This document shows positions 1 through 9,625 of a DNA stretch of 64,000 nucleotides, one piece after another. Made by a program: the position numbers and the translations under genes. Origin of the DNA: Sphingomonas faeni. Its GTDB lineage: Bacteria; Pseudomonadota; Alphaproteobacteria; Sphingomonadales; Sphingomonadaceae. How positions within the stretch are numbered: position 1 is the first letter of the stretch; each line of letters begins with the position of its first letter. The stretch is from NCBI RefSeq assembly GCF_024273235.1, contig NZ_JANBVH010000004.1:1-64000 (forward strand). The letters run 5' to 3'. Below the pieces are notes generated by a model. It saw only the letters and a program-made list of their open reading frames with translations. It was not told the origin of the DNA and ran no database searches.

Positions 1-30
1 GGAGGCGGAGCAACGTCCCGCAACGCGACA

Positions 31-1356
31 TCACCGCGCCGCGAGTCGCTCCATCGCCCGCTCGCGCCCGATCAGCGGCAGCAACGCCGCCATGTCCGGG
101 CCATGATCGCGCCCCGTCAACGCGCGCCGCAACGGCAGGAACAGCGCCTTCCCCTTGCGCCCCGTCTCCGCCTTCAACCGGGCGGTCAGCGCATGCCAGG
201 GGTCGCTCGACCAATCGATCTCCCCCGCCGCCGCCAGCGCCTGATCGAGATACTCAGCCTCCACATCGCCCTCGACCGCGATCGGTCCCTCGATGACGCC
301 CCACCAGTCCGCCGCATCGGCCAGCGTCACCAGGTTCGGCCGCACCGCCTCCCAGGCCGCCACATCCATGCCCTCGGGCAACCGCCCGGCCACCGCCTCG
401 AACGGCAGCGCATGCAGGATCCGCGCGTTCAGCGCCGCCAGTTCCGCCTCGTCGAACCGCGCCGGTGCCCGCCCGAACCGCGCGAAGTCGAACCCCGCGA
501 TCAGCGGCGCGGCGTCGGCGATCGGCTCGACCGGGTCGCTCGTCCCGATCCGCGCGAGCAGTGCGCGCACCGCCTGCGGTTCGATCCCGACCTCGCGGAA
601 GTGATCGACGCCGAGCGAGCCGAGCCGCTTTGACAGCTTGCCCTCCGCGCCCGTCAGCAACGCCTCGTGCGCAAACCGCGGCGGCGCAACGCCGAGCGCG
701 GCGAACATCTGCAGCTGGAGCGCGGTGTTCGACACATGATCCTCGCCGCGCACGACGTGAGTCACGCCCATCTCGGCATCGTCGATCGCCGACGGCAGCA
801 TGTACAGCCACGAGCCGTCCGCGCGCCGGATCACCGGATCGCTCATCGTCTTCGCTTCAAAATGCTGCGGACCCCGGATCAGGTCGTCCCAGGCGATCGC
901 CGAGTCGTAATCGAGCTTGAACCGCCAATGCGGGCGTACGCCGTCCGCCTCCAGCTTCGCCCGCGCCTCGTCGTCGAGCGCCAGCGCCGCGCGATCATAG
1001 ATCGGCGGCAACCCTCGCCCGGCCTGGATCTTGCGCTTCAGGTCGAGCTCCTGCGTCGTCTCATACGCCGGATACACGTGCCCGCTCGCGACCAGCGCGT
1101 CGAACCGCGCCTCGTACAACGCGAACCGCGCCGACTGCCGCTCCTCCGCATCGGGCGTCATCCCGAGCCAGTCGAGATCGGCGCGGATCGCGTCGACGAA
1201 GCGCTCTTCGCTGCGTTCGGGATCGGTATCGTCGATCCGCAACACGAACTTGCCGCCATTGGCCCGCGCGAACATCCAGTTGTGGAGCGCGGTGCGGATG
1301 TTGCCGACATGCAGCCGGCCGGTGGGCGAGGGGGCGAAACGGGTGATCACGGTCAT
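31..1356 (-). CDS. gltX: Glutamate--tRNA ligase
   Basis: Class I aminoacyl-tRNA synthetase that charges tRNA with glutamate in the cytoplasm. The protein opens with [14 protein letters not shown], the GluRS version of the HIGH motif, and carries [10 protein letters not shown], the KMSKS-equivalent loop, near the middle. The reading frame stays open upstream to 1473, but family members begin at [13 protein letters not shown], so I use ATG 1354-1356 (441 aa). At 441 aa it is shorter than typical GluRS of about 470 aa. Alphaproteobacteria often carry two GltX paralogues, one of which can misacylate tRNA-Gln for the transamidation route; I cannot tell which this is. It diverges from prs across 97 bp that must hold both promoters. 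Family assignment is secure. Confidence 0.95.
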   Translation of the reverse strand: MTVITRFAPSPTGRLHVGNIRTALHNWMFARANGGKFVLRIDDTDPERSEERFVDAIRADLDWLGMTPDAEERQSARFALYEARFDALVASGHVYPAYETTQELDLKRKIQAGRGLPPIYDRAALALDDEARAKLEADGVRPHWRFKLDYDSAIAWDDLIRGPQHFEAKTMSDPVIRRADGSWLYMLPSAIDDAEMGVTHVVRGEDHVSNTALQLQMFAALGVAPPRFAHEALLTGAEGKLSKRLGSLGVDHFREVGIEPQAVRALLARIGTSDPVEPIADAAPLIAGFDFARFGRAPARFDEAELAALNARILHALPFEAVAGRLPEGMDVAAWEAVRPNLVTLADAADWWGVIEGPIAVEGDVEAEYLDQALAAAGEIDWSSDPWHALTARLKAETGRKGKALFLPLRRALTGRDHGPDMAALLPLIGRERAMERLAAR

Positions 1357-1453
1357 CCTGCCGCTGTACGGAGCGGCGCCCGCGCGGGCAAACCCTTCCA
1401 CCAATCGGAAGCTGCGCCTAAGGGGTGCGGAATATCGAGCGGGAAAGAGCTTC

Positions 1454-2392
1454 ATGAAACTGATGACCGGCAATTCGAACCTGCCCCTCGCGCAGGAGAT
1501 CGCCGCCTATCTTGAGACTCCGCTGACCGACGTCAGTGTGCGGCGGTTCGCCGACGAGGAGGTGTTCGTCGAGATCAACGAGAACGTCCGCGGCGAGGAC
1601 GTGTTCGTGATCCAGTCGACCGGCTATCCGGCCAACGACAACCTCATGGAACTGCTGATCATGATCGACGCGCTGAAGCGAGCGTCGGCGCGGCGCATCA
1701 CCGCGGTGATCCCGTACATGGGGTACGCGCGGCAGGACCGGAAACCGGGCCCGCGCACGCCGATCTCGGCCAAGCTGGTCGCCAATCTGATCACCGTCGC
1801 GGGCGCGAACCGCGTGCTGTCGGTCGACCTCCACGCCGGCCAGATCCAAGGCTTCTTCGATATCCCGACCGACAATCTCTATGCCGCGCCGGTGATGTCG
1901 GCGGACATCCTCGCGCGGTTCAAGGGCAAGAATTTGATGGTCGTCTCGCCCGACGTCGGCGGCGTCGTCCGTGCGCGCGTGCTCGCCAAGCGGCTCGACA
2001 ACGCACCGCTCGCGATCGTCGACAAGCGTCGCGAGCGCGCGGGCGAGTCGGAGGTGATGAACATCATCGGCGAGGTCGAGGGACGCTTCTGCATCTTGGT
2101 CGACGATATCGTCGATTCGGCGGGGACGCTCTGCAACGCGGCGGCGGCGTTGAAGGAAGCGGGCGCCGAGGACGTCGTCGCGTATGTGACGCATGGCGTG
2201 CTGTCGGGTGGCGCGGTTGCGCGAGTCGAGGGTTCGGAATTGCGTGAACTGGTGATCACCGACTCGATCGGCAACCACGACGTGATCAAGGGCGCCCACG
2301 GCAAGATCCGCCACCTCCAGATCGCGCCGCTGCTCGGCGAGGCGATTAAGCGGATCGCGGACGAGACGAGCGTGTCGAGCCTGTTCGATTGA
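1454..2392 (+). CDS. prs: Ribose-phosphate pyrophosphokinase
   Basis: Makes PRPP from ribose 5-phosphate and ATP for nucleotide, histidine and tryptophan synthesis. The 312-residue protein begins [13 protein letters not shown] and shows the ATP-site stretch YARQDRK (about 91-97), [11 protein letters not shown] (about 125-135) and the PRPP-binding loop [10 protein letters not shown] (216-225). The frame is open far upstream, opposite gltX, but the family start is MKLMTGNSN at 1454, preceded by a purine-rich GGGAAAGAG. A second in-frame ATG lies at 1463. It stands alone, divergent from gltX. Confidence 0.96.
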   Translation: MKLMTGNSNLPLAQEIAAYLETPLTDVSVRRFADEEVFVEINENVRGEDVFVIQSTGYPANDNLMELLIMIDALKRASARRITAVIPYMGYARQDRKPGPRTPISAKLVANLITVAGANRVLSVDLHAGQIQGFFDIPTDNLYAAPVMSADILARFKGKNLMVVSPDVGGVVRARVLAKRLDNAPLAIVDKRRERAGESEVMNIIGEVEGRFCILVDDIVDSAGTLCNAAAALKEAGAEDVVAYVTHGVLSGGAVARVEGSELRELVITDSIGNHDVIKGAHGKIRHLQIAPLLGEAIKRIADETSVSSLFD

Positions 2393-2510
2393 CGGGCGCA
2401 GGTGCGGCGTCGTCCGCGCCGCTGATCGCAACGCGGTCAGCGCCCGGCACGGCCGGCGGTTCGGTCATGCCGAACCGACCGACGGCGGCTTTGCCGACGT
2501 TCCTCGCCGT

Positions 2511-2587
2511 TTTCCTGCGAACGCAGGAATCCAGTGTAACCAAAGGCCGGGCTAAGTAATCCTGGGCTCCTGCGTTCGCAGGAGAAC
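2511..2587. repeat. Intergenic inverted repeat, family E (copy 1, diverged)
   Basis: Left arm TTTCCTGCGAACGCAGGA at 2511 and right arm TCCTGCGTTCGCAGGAGAA ending at 2587 are near reverse complements, separated by about 40 bp. Each arm is itself a short palindrome. It lies between the convergent prs and PilZ genes, where it could end transcription from both sides. It resembles the elements at 8301, 19240 and 25676 in layout, but its core differs (CGAACG instead of CGAAGG). Confidence 0.7.
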
Positions 2588-2598
2588 GAGCTGGCGTC

Positions 2599-2928
2599 CT
2601 ATCGCTGCGACAGCGCCACGATGTGCTCGAATACCGCCGGATGCAGCGGCTTGGCGAACGCGCAACCGTATTTGAACTTGTCACGCCACGCGACCACCGC
2701 TTCGAGTGCCGCGAGCCCCGGAAGCGTCAGCCACACCACCGTCCCCGGCCACAACGTAAAGCTCGTCTCCGCACGAAATCCGGAGAGCGACAAATCCGTA
2801 ACCTCGATCTCGAATCGCGTCTGGCCCCGATCGCGCAGATGGGCGCGCATCTTGACGGCCTTGCGTAGCGCCTGACGAAGCTCCTCGCCTTTCGGTTCGG
2901 CGGGAGGGATGGGGACCGGCTGTGTCAT
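2599..2928 (-). CDS. PilZ domain-containing protein
   Basis: Small 109-residue protein consisting almost wholly of a PilZ-like domain, a fold that often binds cyclic di-GMP. The segment RFEIEVTDLSLSGFRAE (about 38-54) matches the D/N-x-S-x-x-G part of the PilZ signature. The upstream RxxxR arginines are less clear: RKAVKMRAHLRDRG could supply them. The frame runs upstream through crtZ, but the start MTQPVPIPPAEP (ATG 2926-2928) follows GGGGAG and fits family length. Whether it still binds cyclic di-GMP is not certain. It lies downstream of crtZ on the same strand, 44 bp apart, so the two may be cotranscribed. Confidence 0.8.
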   Translation of the reverse strand: MTQPVPIPPAEPKGEELRQALRKAVKMRAHLRDRGQTRFEIEVTDLSLSGFRAETSFTLWPGTVVWLTLPGLAALEAVVAWRDKFKYGCAFAKPLHPAVFEHIVALSQR

Positions 2929-2972
2929 GTCCGGGATACTGCTCCCCAAGTGGTTACCAATCTCCAAACGCC

Positions 2973-3512
2973 TTACGATTCGGCGACTTGGGATTTGGCC
3001 GCTCGCGGCTTGACGGGCGCTCGAATACCAGCGCGCGACCGTCGCTTCAGTTCCGCCTTCAGATCCTCGGGCTTCGGCGCGACGAGGAAACCGAAGCTGA
3101 CATTGCCCTCCTTCGTCTCGACGACGTGGTGCAGGCGGTGCGCCTGGACGATCCGCTTCATGTATTTCGACTTGGGCAGATACCGCGTCGGAATGCGCTG
3201 GTGCACGATCACGTCGTGAAACCCGAAATAGATCGCGCCATAGGCTGCGATCCCCGCACCGATCCAGGCGAACCCCGGCCACCAGCCGAGCTGCACGCCG
3301 CCCAGCAACAGCACGAACGACGGCACCGCGAAGATCGCCGCATACAGGTCGTTCAATTCCCAATTACCGTGGCGGGCGCGGTGGTGACTCTCGTGCAGGA
3401 ACCAGCCGAAGCCGTGCATGATCCAGCGGTGCGCGGCATAGGCGAACGCCTCCATGCCGATCACGGTGCCGATGAACAGGAGGATGCCGAGCCAGATCGC
3501 CATGCCCTGCAT
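2973..3512 (-). CDS. crtZ: Beta-carotene hydroxylase
   Basis: Membrane di-iron hydroxylase that adds 3-hydroxyl groups to the beta-ionone rings of carotenoids, giving zeaxanthin-type pigments. The 179-residue protein shows all four histidine clusters of the family: HRWIMHG, HESHHRARH, FHDVIVH and HRLHH. Hydrophobic spans lie at about 5-25, 55-75 and 80-95. The C-terminus is a basic tail. A hydroxylated carotenoid pathway is normal for yellow sphingomonads (nostoxanthin, zeaxanthin); no other crt gene is in the window. The start MQGMAIWLG is the first in frame; MAIWLG three codons later is also possible. Confidence 0.93.
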   Translation of the reverse strand: MQGMAIWLGILLFIGTVIGMEAFAYAAHRWIMHGFGWFLHESHHRARHGNWELNDLYAAIFAVPSFVLLLGGVQLGWWPGFAWIGAGIAAYGAIYFGFHDVIVHQRIPTRYLPKSKYMKRIVQAHRLHHVVETKEGNVSFGFLVAPKPEDLKAELKRRSRAGIRAPVKPRAAKSQVAES

Positions 3513-3701
3513 ATAGGGGCGGTAAGGCTCGACGGCAAAAGGCGAATTGTCCCAGGGAAAACCAGATCAACTCAACAAGGATACGCCTCTATTGCGAACG
3601 AGACGCAAGTGCATGTGCCTTAAGGGTGGATTTGCTGCCCGCCCTGTGCTTTACGCCGACGCAATTCCCGAGTTTCCTAAAAATTGCGTGGAGCCTTCCC
3701 G

Positions 3702-4904
<1,203 letters not shown>

Positions 4905-4942
4905 CCGCCTTCGACCTCGCATACTGATTCTGCGAAAAGAGT

Positions 4943-4973
4943 GGCTCGGACGGGAACGTCCGGGCCCTTTTTC
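4943..4973 (+). terminator. Intrinsic terminator after sucC
   Basis: GGCTCGGACG and CGTCCGGGCC form a 10-bp stem with one G-U pair around a GGAA loop, followed by CTTTTTC. It lies about 40 bp after the sucC stop and separates sucC from etfB. Confidence 0.85.
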
Positions 4974-4998
4974 GTTGGGTTCGGCTGCTAGCTTCACG

Positions 4999-5122
4999 AT
5001 CCTCCCCCGCCAGGGGGAGGTGTCGCCGGAGGTGACGGAGGGGGAGGACACGGCATATCGGTTTCGCTTACCTCCCCCTCCGTCTGGCAAGAGCCAGCCA
5101 CCTCCCCCTGGCGGGGGAGGAT
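4999..5122. repeat. Intergenic inverted repeat, family A (copy 1)
   Basis: A 124-bp element with perfect 24-nt terminal arms (ATCCTCCCCCGCCAGGGG at the left end and its complement at the right). The inner part carries GGTGACGGAGGGGG on the left and CCCCCTCCGTCTGGC on the right, with a small TGGC/GCCA hairpin. The same element recurs at 51163, 52566 and 54690. It sits between sucC and etfB after the sucC terminator. Confidence 0.92.
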
Positions 5123-5290
5123 TCGTTGGAATTACGACTCGACCGCCGGGCATACCGCCGTGACGCTACGGCATCGCGATGTTTCCATACCGGACTTGCG
5201 AAAACGGCTTGAAGCAGCCATCTGTCCCGGCAACGACCCCTGGGTAACAGGCGGGCGAGAACGAATAGATTCACCTTGGAAGGAACCCCG

Positions 5291-6037
5291 ATGAAGGTGC
5301 TGGTGCCGGTCAAGCGCGTGCTTGACTACAATGTGAAGCCCCGCGTGAAGGCGGACGGAACGGGCGTCGATCTGGCGAACGTCAAGATGAGCATGAATCC
5401 GTTCGACGAGATCGCGGTCGAAGAGGCGATCCGCCTGAAAGACAAGGGCGTGACGGAGATCGTCGTCGTCTCGATCGGCGAGCAGAAATCGCAGGAAACG
5501 CTGCGTACCGCGCTCGCGATGGGTGCAGACCGTGCGATCCTCGTCGTCAGCGAGACCAAGGTCGAGCCACTCGGCGTCGCCAAGATCCTCGCCAAGATCG
5601 TCGAGGAGGAAAAGCCCGACATGGTGATCCTCGGCAAGCAGGCGATCGACGACGACAATAATCAAACGGGCCAGATGCTCGCCGGCCTCCTGAACTGGGG
5701 CCAGGGCACGTTCGCGTCGAAGGTCGAGATCGCCGACGGTTCGGTCAACGTGACGCGCGAAGTCGATGGCGGTGCCGAGACCGACACGCTGAAGCTGCCC
5801 GCGATCATTACCACCGATCTTCGCCTCAACGAGCCGCGCTACGCCTCGCTGCCGAACATCATGAAGGCGAAGTCGAAGCCGATGGCGCAGAAGACGCCGG
5901 CCGATTTCGGCGTCGACGTGACGCCGCGCCTGACCACGCTGAAGGTGGTCGAGCCCGCCAAGCGCTCGGCCGGGATCAAGGTCGCCGATGTCGACGCGCT
6001 GGTCGGCAAGCTCAAGGAAATGGGCGTCGCCAAGTAA
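5291..6037 (+). CDS. etfB: Electron transfer flavoprotein subunit beta
   Basis: Small subunit of ETF, which carries electrons from acyl-CoA and related dehydrogenases to ETF-ubiquinone oxidoreductase and holds the structural AMP. The 248-residue protein starts [20 protein letters not shown] and contains the ETF-beta signature region [18 protein letters not shown], whose leucine-centred recognition loop docks partner dehydrogenases. The start at ATG 5291 follows GGAAGGAAC. It is followed by etfA after a 96-bp gap filled by an inverted repeat, so the two are probably one transcript with an internal RNA structure. Confidence 0.96.
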   Translation: MKVLVPVKRVLDYNVKPRVKADGTGVDLANVKMSMNPFDEIAVEEAIRLKDKGVTEIVVVSIGEQKSQETLRTALAMGADRAILVVSETKVEPLGVAKILAKIVEEEKPDMVILGKQAIDDDNNQTGQMLAGLLNWGQGTFASKVEIADGSVNVTREVDGGAETDTLKLPAIITTDLRLNEPRYASLPNIMKAKSKPMAQKTPADFGVDVTPRLTTLKVVEPAKRSAGIKVADVDALVGKLKEMGVAK

Positions 6038-6040
6038 TCA

Positions 6041-6113
6041 TCCGTTCGCCCTGAGCGAAGTCGAAGGGCATGCCCCAAGCGAGGGGACTTCGACTTCGCT
6101 CAGCCCGAACGGA
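6041..6113. repeat. Intergenic inverted repeat, family D, inside etfB-etfA
   Basis: TCCGTTCGCCCTGAGCGAAG and its near-perfect reverse complement (ending CGAACGGA) flank about 20 bp. The hairpin occupies most of the etfB-etfA gap. It is a common type of dispersed palindrome in proteobacteria. In this position it could stabilise or partly terminate the etfB message and change the EtfB:EtfA ratio; that is inference. Confidence 0.88.
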
Positions 6114-6133
6114 ATTTTGGAAAAGGTTTTGTC

Positions 6134-7066
6134 ATGAAGACATTGGTTTGGGTCGAACATGACGGTCAGGCCGTCAAGGATGCCACGCTCTCTGCCGTAA
6201 CGGCGGCAAGTCAGCTCGGCGAAGTCCATCTGCTGGTCGTCGGCCAGGGCGTCGACGGCGTCGCTGCCGAAGCCGCCAAGATCGCCGGCGTCGGCAAGGT
6301 GCACGTCGCCGACGACGCTGCGTTCGCGCATGCGCTCGCCGAGAACGTCGCGCCGCTGATCGTCGAGCTGATGGCCACGCACGACGCGTTCGTCGCGCCG
6401 TCCACCACGCACGGCAAGAACATCGCGCCGCGCGTGGCCGCGTTGCTCGACGTCATGCAGATCAGCGACATCCTGTCGGTCGAGAGCGAAGACACGTTCA
6501 CGCGGCCGATCTATGCCGGCAACGCCATTGCAACCGTGCAGTCGTCGGATGCGAAGAAGGTCATCACGGTGCGCGGCACGGCGTTCGCCAAGGCCGCGAC
6601 CGAGGGTGGTTCTGGCGCAATCGAAGCGGTCGCGTCGACCGGCGGCGACAAGGGTCTGTCGACCTTCGCCGGCGCCGAGATCGCGAAGAACGAGCGTCCC
6701 GAACTGACCAGCGCGAAGATCATCGTCTCGGGTGGCCGCGCGCTCGCCTCGAGCGACCAGTTCCATGCGCTGATCGATCCGCTGGCGGACAAGCTCGGCG
6801 CCGGCGTCGGTGCCTCGCGCGCCGCGGTCGATGCGGGCTATGCGCCGAACGACTATCAGGTCGGCCAGACCGGCAAGATCGTCGCCCCGGAAGTGTATGT
6901 CGCGATCGGCATCTCGGGCGCAATCCAGCATCTCGCGGGGATGAAGGACTCGAAGGTCATCGTCGCGATCAACAAGGACGAGGACGCGCCGATCTTCCAG
7001 GTCGCGGACATCGGCCTGGTTGGCGATCTGTTCAAGATCGTGCCGGAACTGACCGAGAAGCTTTAG
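6134..7066 (+). CDS. etfA: Electron transfer flavoprotein subunit alpha
   Basis: FAD-binding subunit of ETF. The 310-residue protein begins [19 protein letters not shown] and shows the C-terminal FAD domain: [20 protein letters not shown], then [16 protein letters not shown] and the closing [17 protein letters not shown]. Length and motif order are typical. ATG 6134 is preceded by GGAAAAGG. It ends before a chain of hairpins at 7079-7205. Confidence 0.96.
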   Translation: MKTLVWVEHDGQAVKDATLSAVTAASQLGEVHLLVVGQGVDGVAAEAAKIAGVGKVHVADDAAFAHALAENVAPLIVELMATHDAFVAPSTTHGKNIAPRVAALLDVMQISDILSVESEDTFTRPIYAGNAIATVQSSDAKKVITVRGTAFAKAATEGGSGAIEAVASTGGDKGLSTFAGAEIAKNERPELTSAKIIVSGGRALASSDQFHALIDPLADKLGAGVGASRAAVDAGYAPNDYQVGQTGKIVAPEVYVAIGISGAIQHLAGMKDSKVIVAINKDEDAPIFQVADIGLVGDLFKIVPELTEKL

Positions 7067-7078
7067 GCGAACGCCGAT

Positions 7079-7205
7079 GCGCGGGCGAAGTCCCGCGCAA
7101 AAGCGATTGCGGCCGGCGGCGCCATAGCGCCGACCGACGATGCGGGATTTACTCCCGCGTCGCGCGCCACGAACGGGCGGTGTGACGAAGGTCGCACCGC
7201 CCGTT
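7079..7205. other. String of four short hairpins after etfA
   Basis: Four consecutive inverted repeats follow etfA: GCGCGGG/CCCGCGC (7079-7098), a GGCGC-CATA-GCGCC hairpin (about 7116-7132), CGGGA/TCCCG (7143-7157), and a 15-bp stem with one G-U pair and a GAAG loop (7172-7205). The last is followed by CTTGTG and could end the etfA transcript, though it lacks a real T-run. The remainder of the 433-bp gap up to 7499 holds repeat B1 and nothing else I can identify. Confidence 0.65.
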
Positions 7206-7286
7206 CTTGTGTCTGCCGAACGTACAGGTCTGCCGACGCCGAACCGATACGCTTACAAACTGCGGTCTATTTCACCTAAAGCGACC

Positions 7287-7393
7287 ACCACCCCGGCGAA
7301 GGCCGGGGCCCAATTGGGAAACGGAGGTAACGACGGATGGTCCTTCGTTACATCGACCTTTCCACTTGGACCCCGGCCTGCGCCGGGGAGGTG
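7287..7393. repeat. Intergenic inverted repeat, family B (copy 1)
   Basis: ACCACCCCGGCGAAGGCCGG at the left and CCCCGGCCTGCGCCGGGG at the right form the arms of a 107-bp element, each arm also folding on itself. An AATTGGG box sits just inside the left arm, and a weaker TTGG on the right. Related copies are at 14021, 48135 and 52744. Confidence 0.88.
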
Positions 7394-7499
7394 CATCTGT
7401 CGAAGCGGGATAAGCACCGAATACGTCTGGAGTACCGAGATCGTTCTCGTGCCTTCGCGCACAGTTGCCGCCTGCCGCTCGCCTTCCCAATTACCCAGC

Positions 7500-8258
7500 A
7501 TGTACGGCGTCTACCAGAACCAGCGCGATCGGCTCATATCAGCCGCCGGCGCCGCGCTACTCTGCGCCGTCATCGGCTACGCCCTCATCCTCGGTCTCGG
7601 CGTCACCATCCCCACCGCGATCCCCGACGCCCTCAAGACCTTCGCCGTCGGTCCCACCCCACCACCACCGCCGCCTGAAAAGATCATCCCCCGCCCCGCG
7701 AAGAGCCACCGCCCCGAGGGCGCGGCGTCTCCGGCCAATCTCCGCTCGAAGGCGACCGAACTCGTCGTCCCCAAACCGATCATTCCCCCAATCGTCCCAC
7801 CACCGCCGGTCATCGCCGCGCTCAAACCCGGCCCCGGCAGCGACGCCACCTCCGGCGCCGCGCCTATCCCCGGGCCGGGCACGGGCGCAGGCGGCGAGGG
7901 CAATGGCACCGGCAGCGGCCGCTCCGGGGATGGCGACGGCGACGGTGGCGACGAAAGCCCGCCCCGCCTCCTCAAGGGCCGATTCAAGAACAAGGACTTC
8001 CCCAATGCCGAGGCGGTGATCGGTGCGGGCGGGATCGTCGGCGTCCGCTACACGATCGAGACCGACGGCAGCGTCACGCATTGCAGTGTCACGCGCTCCA
8101 GCGGAAACGCGGTACTCGACGCGACCACCTGCCGCCTGATCGAGCTCCGCTTCCGCTATCGCCCGTGGTTAGACGCCGCCGGCCGCCCGGTCCGCTCGAC
8201 CGTCGTCCACAACCAGGAATGGGTGAACCAGCTCGATCCGCCGTCACGCGGGTCCTGA
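7500..8258 (+). CDS. Energy transducer TonB-like protein
   Basis: 252-residue inner-membrane protein with the TonB plan: a short cytoplasmic N-terminus (MYGVYQNQRDR), one transmembrane helix at about 13-35, a proline-rich periplasmic spacer (TPPPPPPEKIIPRP, then PPIVPPPPV), a glycine-rich linker, and a C-terminal domain of about 90 residues with GGIVGVRYTIETDGSVTHC and a closing VNQL segment. TonB proteins energise outer-membrane receptors using the ExbBD motor. No exbB or exbD is adjacent. It could serve the two large receptors at 34-45 kb. ATG 7500 is chosen because it opens the hydrophobic anchor; no strong ribosome binding site is visible. The two cysteines near 200 and 215 could form a disulphide, as in some TonB C-terminal domains. 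Confidence 0.82.
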   Translation: MYGVYQNQRDRLISAAGAALLCAVIGYALILGLGVTIPTAIPDALKTFAVGPTPPPPPPEKIIPRPAKSHRPEGAASPANLRSKATELVVPKPIIPPIVPPPPVIAALKPGPGSDATSGAAPIPGPGTGAGGEGNGTGSGRSGDGDGDGGDESPPRLLKGRFKNKDFPNAEAVIGAGGIVGVRYTIETDGSVTHCSVTRSSGNAVLDATTCRLIELRFRYRPWLDAAGRPVRSTVVHNQEWVNQLDPPSRGS

Positions 8259-8300
8259 TCGCAGCGCGGCACGGCAGGGAGTGATCGCACATAAACGTGT

Positions 8301-8398
8301 CGTCATCCCCGCGGAGGCGGGGATCCATATTCTCAGAAGCATGCGATTTTAAGGCGAGGCCAGCCAGTATGGGTTCCCGCCTTCGCGGGAATGACGGT
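8301..8398. repeat. Intergenic inverted repeat, family E (copy 2)
   Basis: TCATCCCCGCGGAGGCGGGG on the left pairs imperfectly with GGTTCCCGCCTTCGCGGGAA on the right. It fills the gap between the convergent tonB-like and acyltransferase genes. Confidence 0.75.
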
Positions 8399-8424
8399 TG
8401 CGTTGGGGGCGTAAGCTCCGACCC

Positions 8425-9528
8425 CTAACGCCCGAGTCGCCCTCCGCTGAGCACCCGCGCCACCGCTGGCGAGACCGTCATCAGCCCCCGCCCCAGAGCG
8501 ACCGTAGCCCCGAGCACCAGCAACGGCTGCGCCAGCAGGTACGCCGGGTACAGCCCCGCCCCCAGCGCGCCGGTCGCGAGCCCGATCACCGGCCCGAACA
8601 GCCACAACAGCACCAGATGATCGCAGAACGCGAGAAGCCCGTAGCGCTCGGTCGTCCTCAACCGATCCGCGACGCTACTCCCCGCCAGTACCCAAGCGAC
8701 CCGCCAGAACAGCATCGCCGAGGCCAATCGAAACAATATGTCGAACGCCGCCATCGCATGGGGATGCGCATCAAAAAACACGTTCCCCAGCAGCGCGGTC
8801 CAGAGTCGCGGCGCGATCAGCACGACGAACGGCAGCGAACAGAGCGCGACAGGCCACCCCGCCACCTTCTCTGCCACGCCAAATCGCCGCGCGGCGATCC
8901 CGGCGGTGAAGAACAGCAGGATCTGCGGCCGCAACAGCAGCGGGACATACACCCCGGACACGCTCCACGCGACCACGATCACGATCACGGCGACCAGCGC
9001 CAGCCAGATACTCGACGCGCGCACCAGCAGCGGCGCGATCATCATGCAGACGAACAGATCGCGCAGGAACGGCATCTGCACGTTGATGTCGTTGGCGTGG
9101 ACGAGCGGCACGAGTTCGTTCAGCGTCCAGCCGATGCTCGACGGCGTCGGCGCCTTCAGGTCGCCGAACGTTGCCGCCGCCCCGACCAGCACAATCGCGA
9201 TCGCATTCCACAGGAGCATCGGCAGCAGGATCGTCCGCGCCTTGCCGAGCAGGAACGGGCCATAGCCCCGCCGCGTCGCGGTCGAGACCACCAGCCAGCC
9301 CGAGATCATCCCGAGCAGCGGTACGGCGCTACGCCCGAACATCTCGCCCAGCACGGTACGAAGAACCGCCTGCCAATCGAACGCGACCGCCGCCAGCTCT
9401 TCCGCGGTCCGCCCGGTCCAGGCATGGACATAGACGATCCCCATGATCCCTATCAGCCGCGCGATCGCGATCGCGGTGGAGAGGCGGCTGTCCGCCTTGC
9501 GCGCCGATCCGGCCGTTCCCGTGTCCAA
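8425..9528 (-). CDS. Acyltransferase 3 family membrane protein
   Basis: Integral membrane protein of about 367 residues with roughly ten hydrophobic spans. The N-terminal RLIGIMGIVYVHAW segment, with its histidine early in the first helix, fits the acyltransferase-3/OpgC superfamily, which moves acetyl or succinyl groups onto surface or periplasmic glycans. The substrate cannot be read from sequence. The frame is open to GTG 9546, but TTG 9526-9528 follows a strong AGAGGGG at good spacing, so I prefer it; GTG 9546 would add six residues. It diverges from the dipeptidase gene across about 97 bp. Confidence 0.72.
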   Translation of the reverse strand: MDTGTAGSARKADSRLSTAIAIARLIGIMGIVYVHAWTGRTAEELAAVAFDWQAVLRTVLGEMFGRSAVPLLGMISGWLVVSTATRRGYGPFLLGKARTILLPMLLWNAIAIVLVGAAATFGDLKAPTPSSIGWTLNELVPLVHANDINVQMPFLRDLFVCMMIAPLLVRASSIWLALVAVIVIVVAWSVSGVYVPLLLRPQILLFFTAGIAARRFGVAEKVAGWPVALCSLPFVVLIAPRLWTALLGNVFFDAHPHAMAAFDILFRLASAMLFWRVAWVLAGSSVADRLRTTERYGLLAFCDHLVLLWLFGPVIGLATGALGAGLYPAYLLAQPLLVLGATVALGRGLMTVSPAVARVLSGGRLGR

Positions 9529-9625
9529 TTCCGCCCCTCTTCTCACGTTCGGCGAGCGCCTTACCCGGCTTGTCGCGCGCGAACACCTCCTTCAGGATGG
9601 AGTGGACGCTACGGGGGACAAAGAC

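Noticed and set aside
4999-5122. Family A element as a CRISPR or insertion sequence
   Set aside because: It is a single inverted repeat without spacers, array structure or transposase gene.
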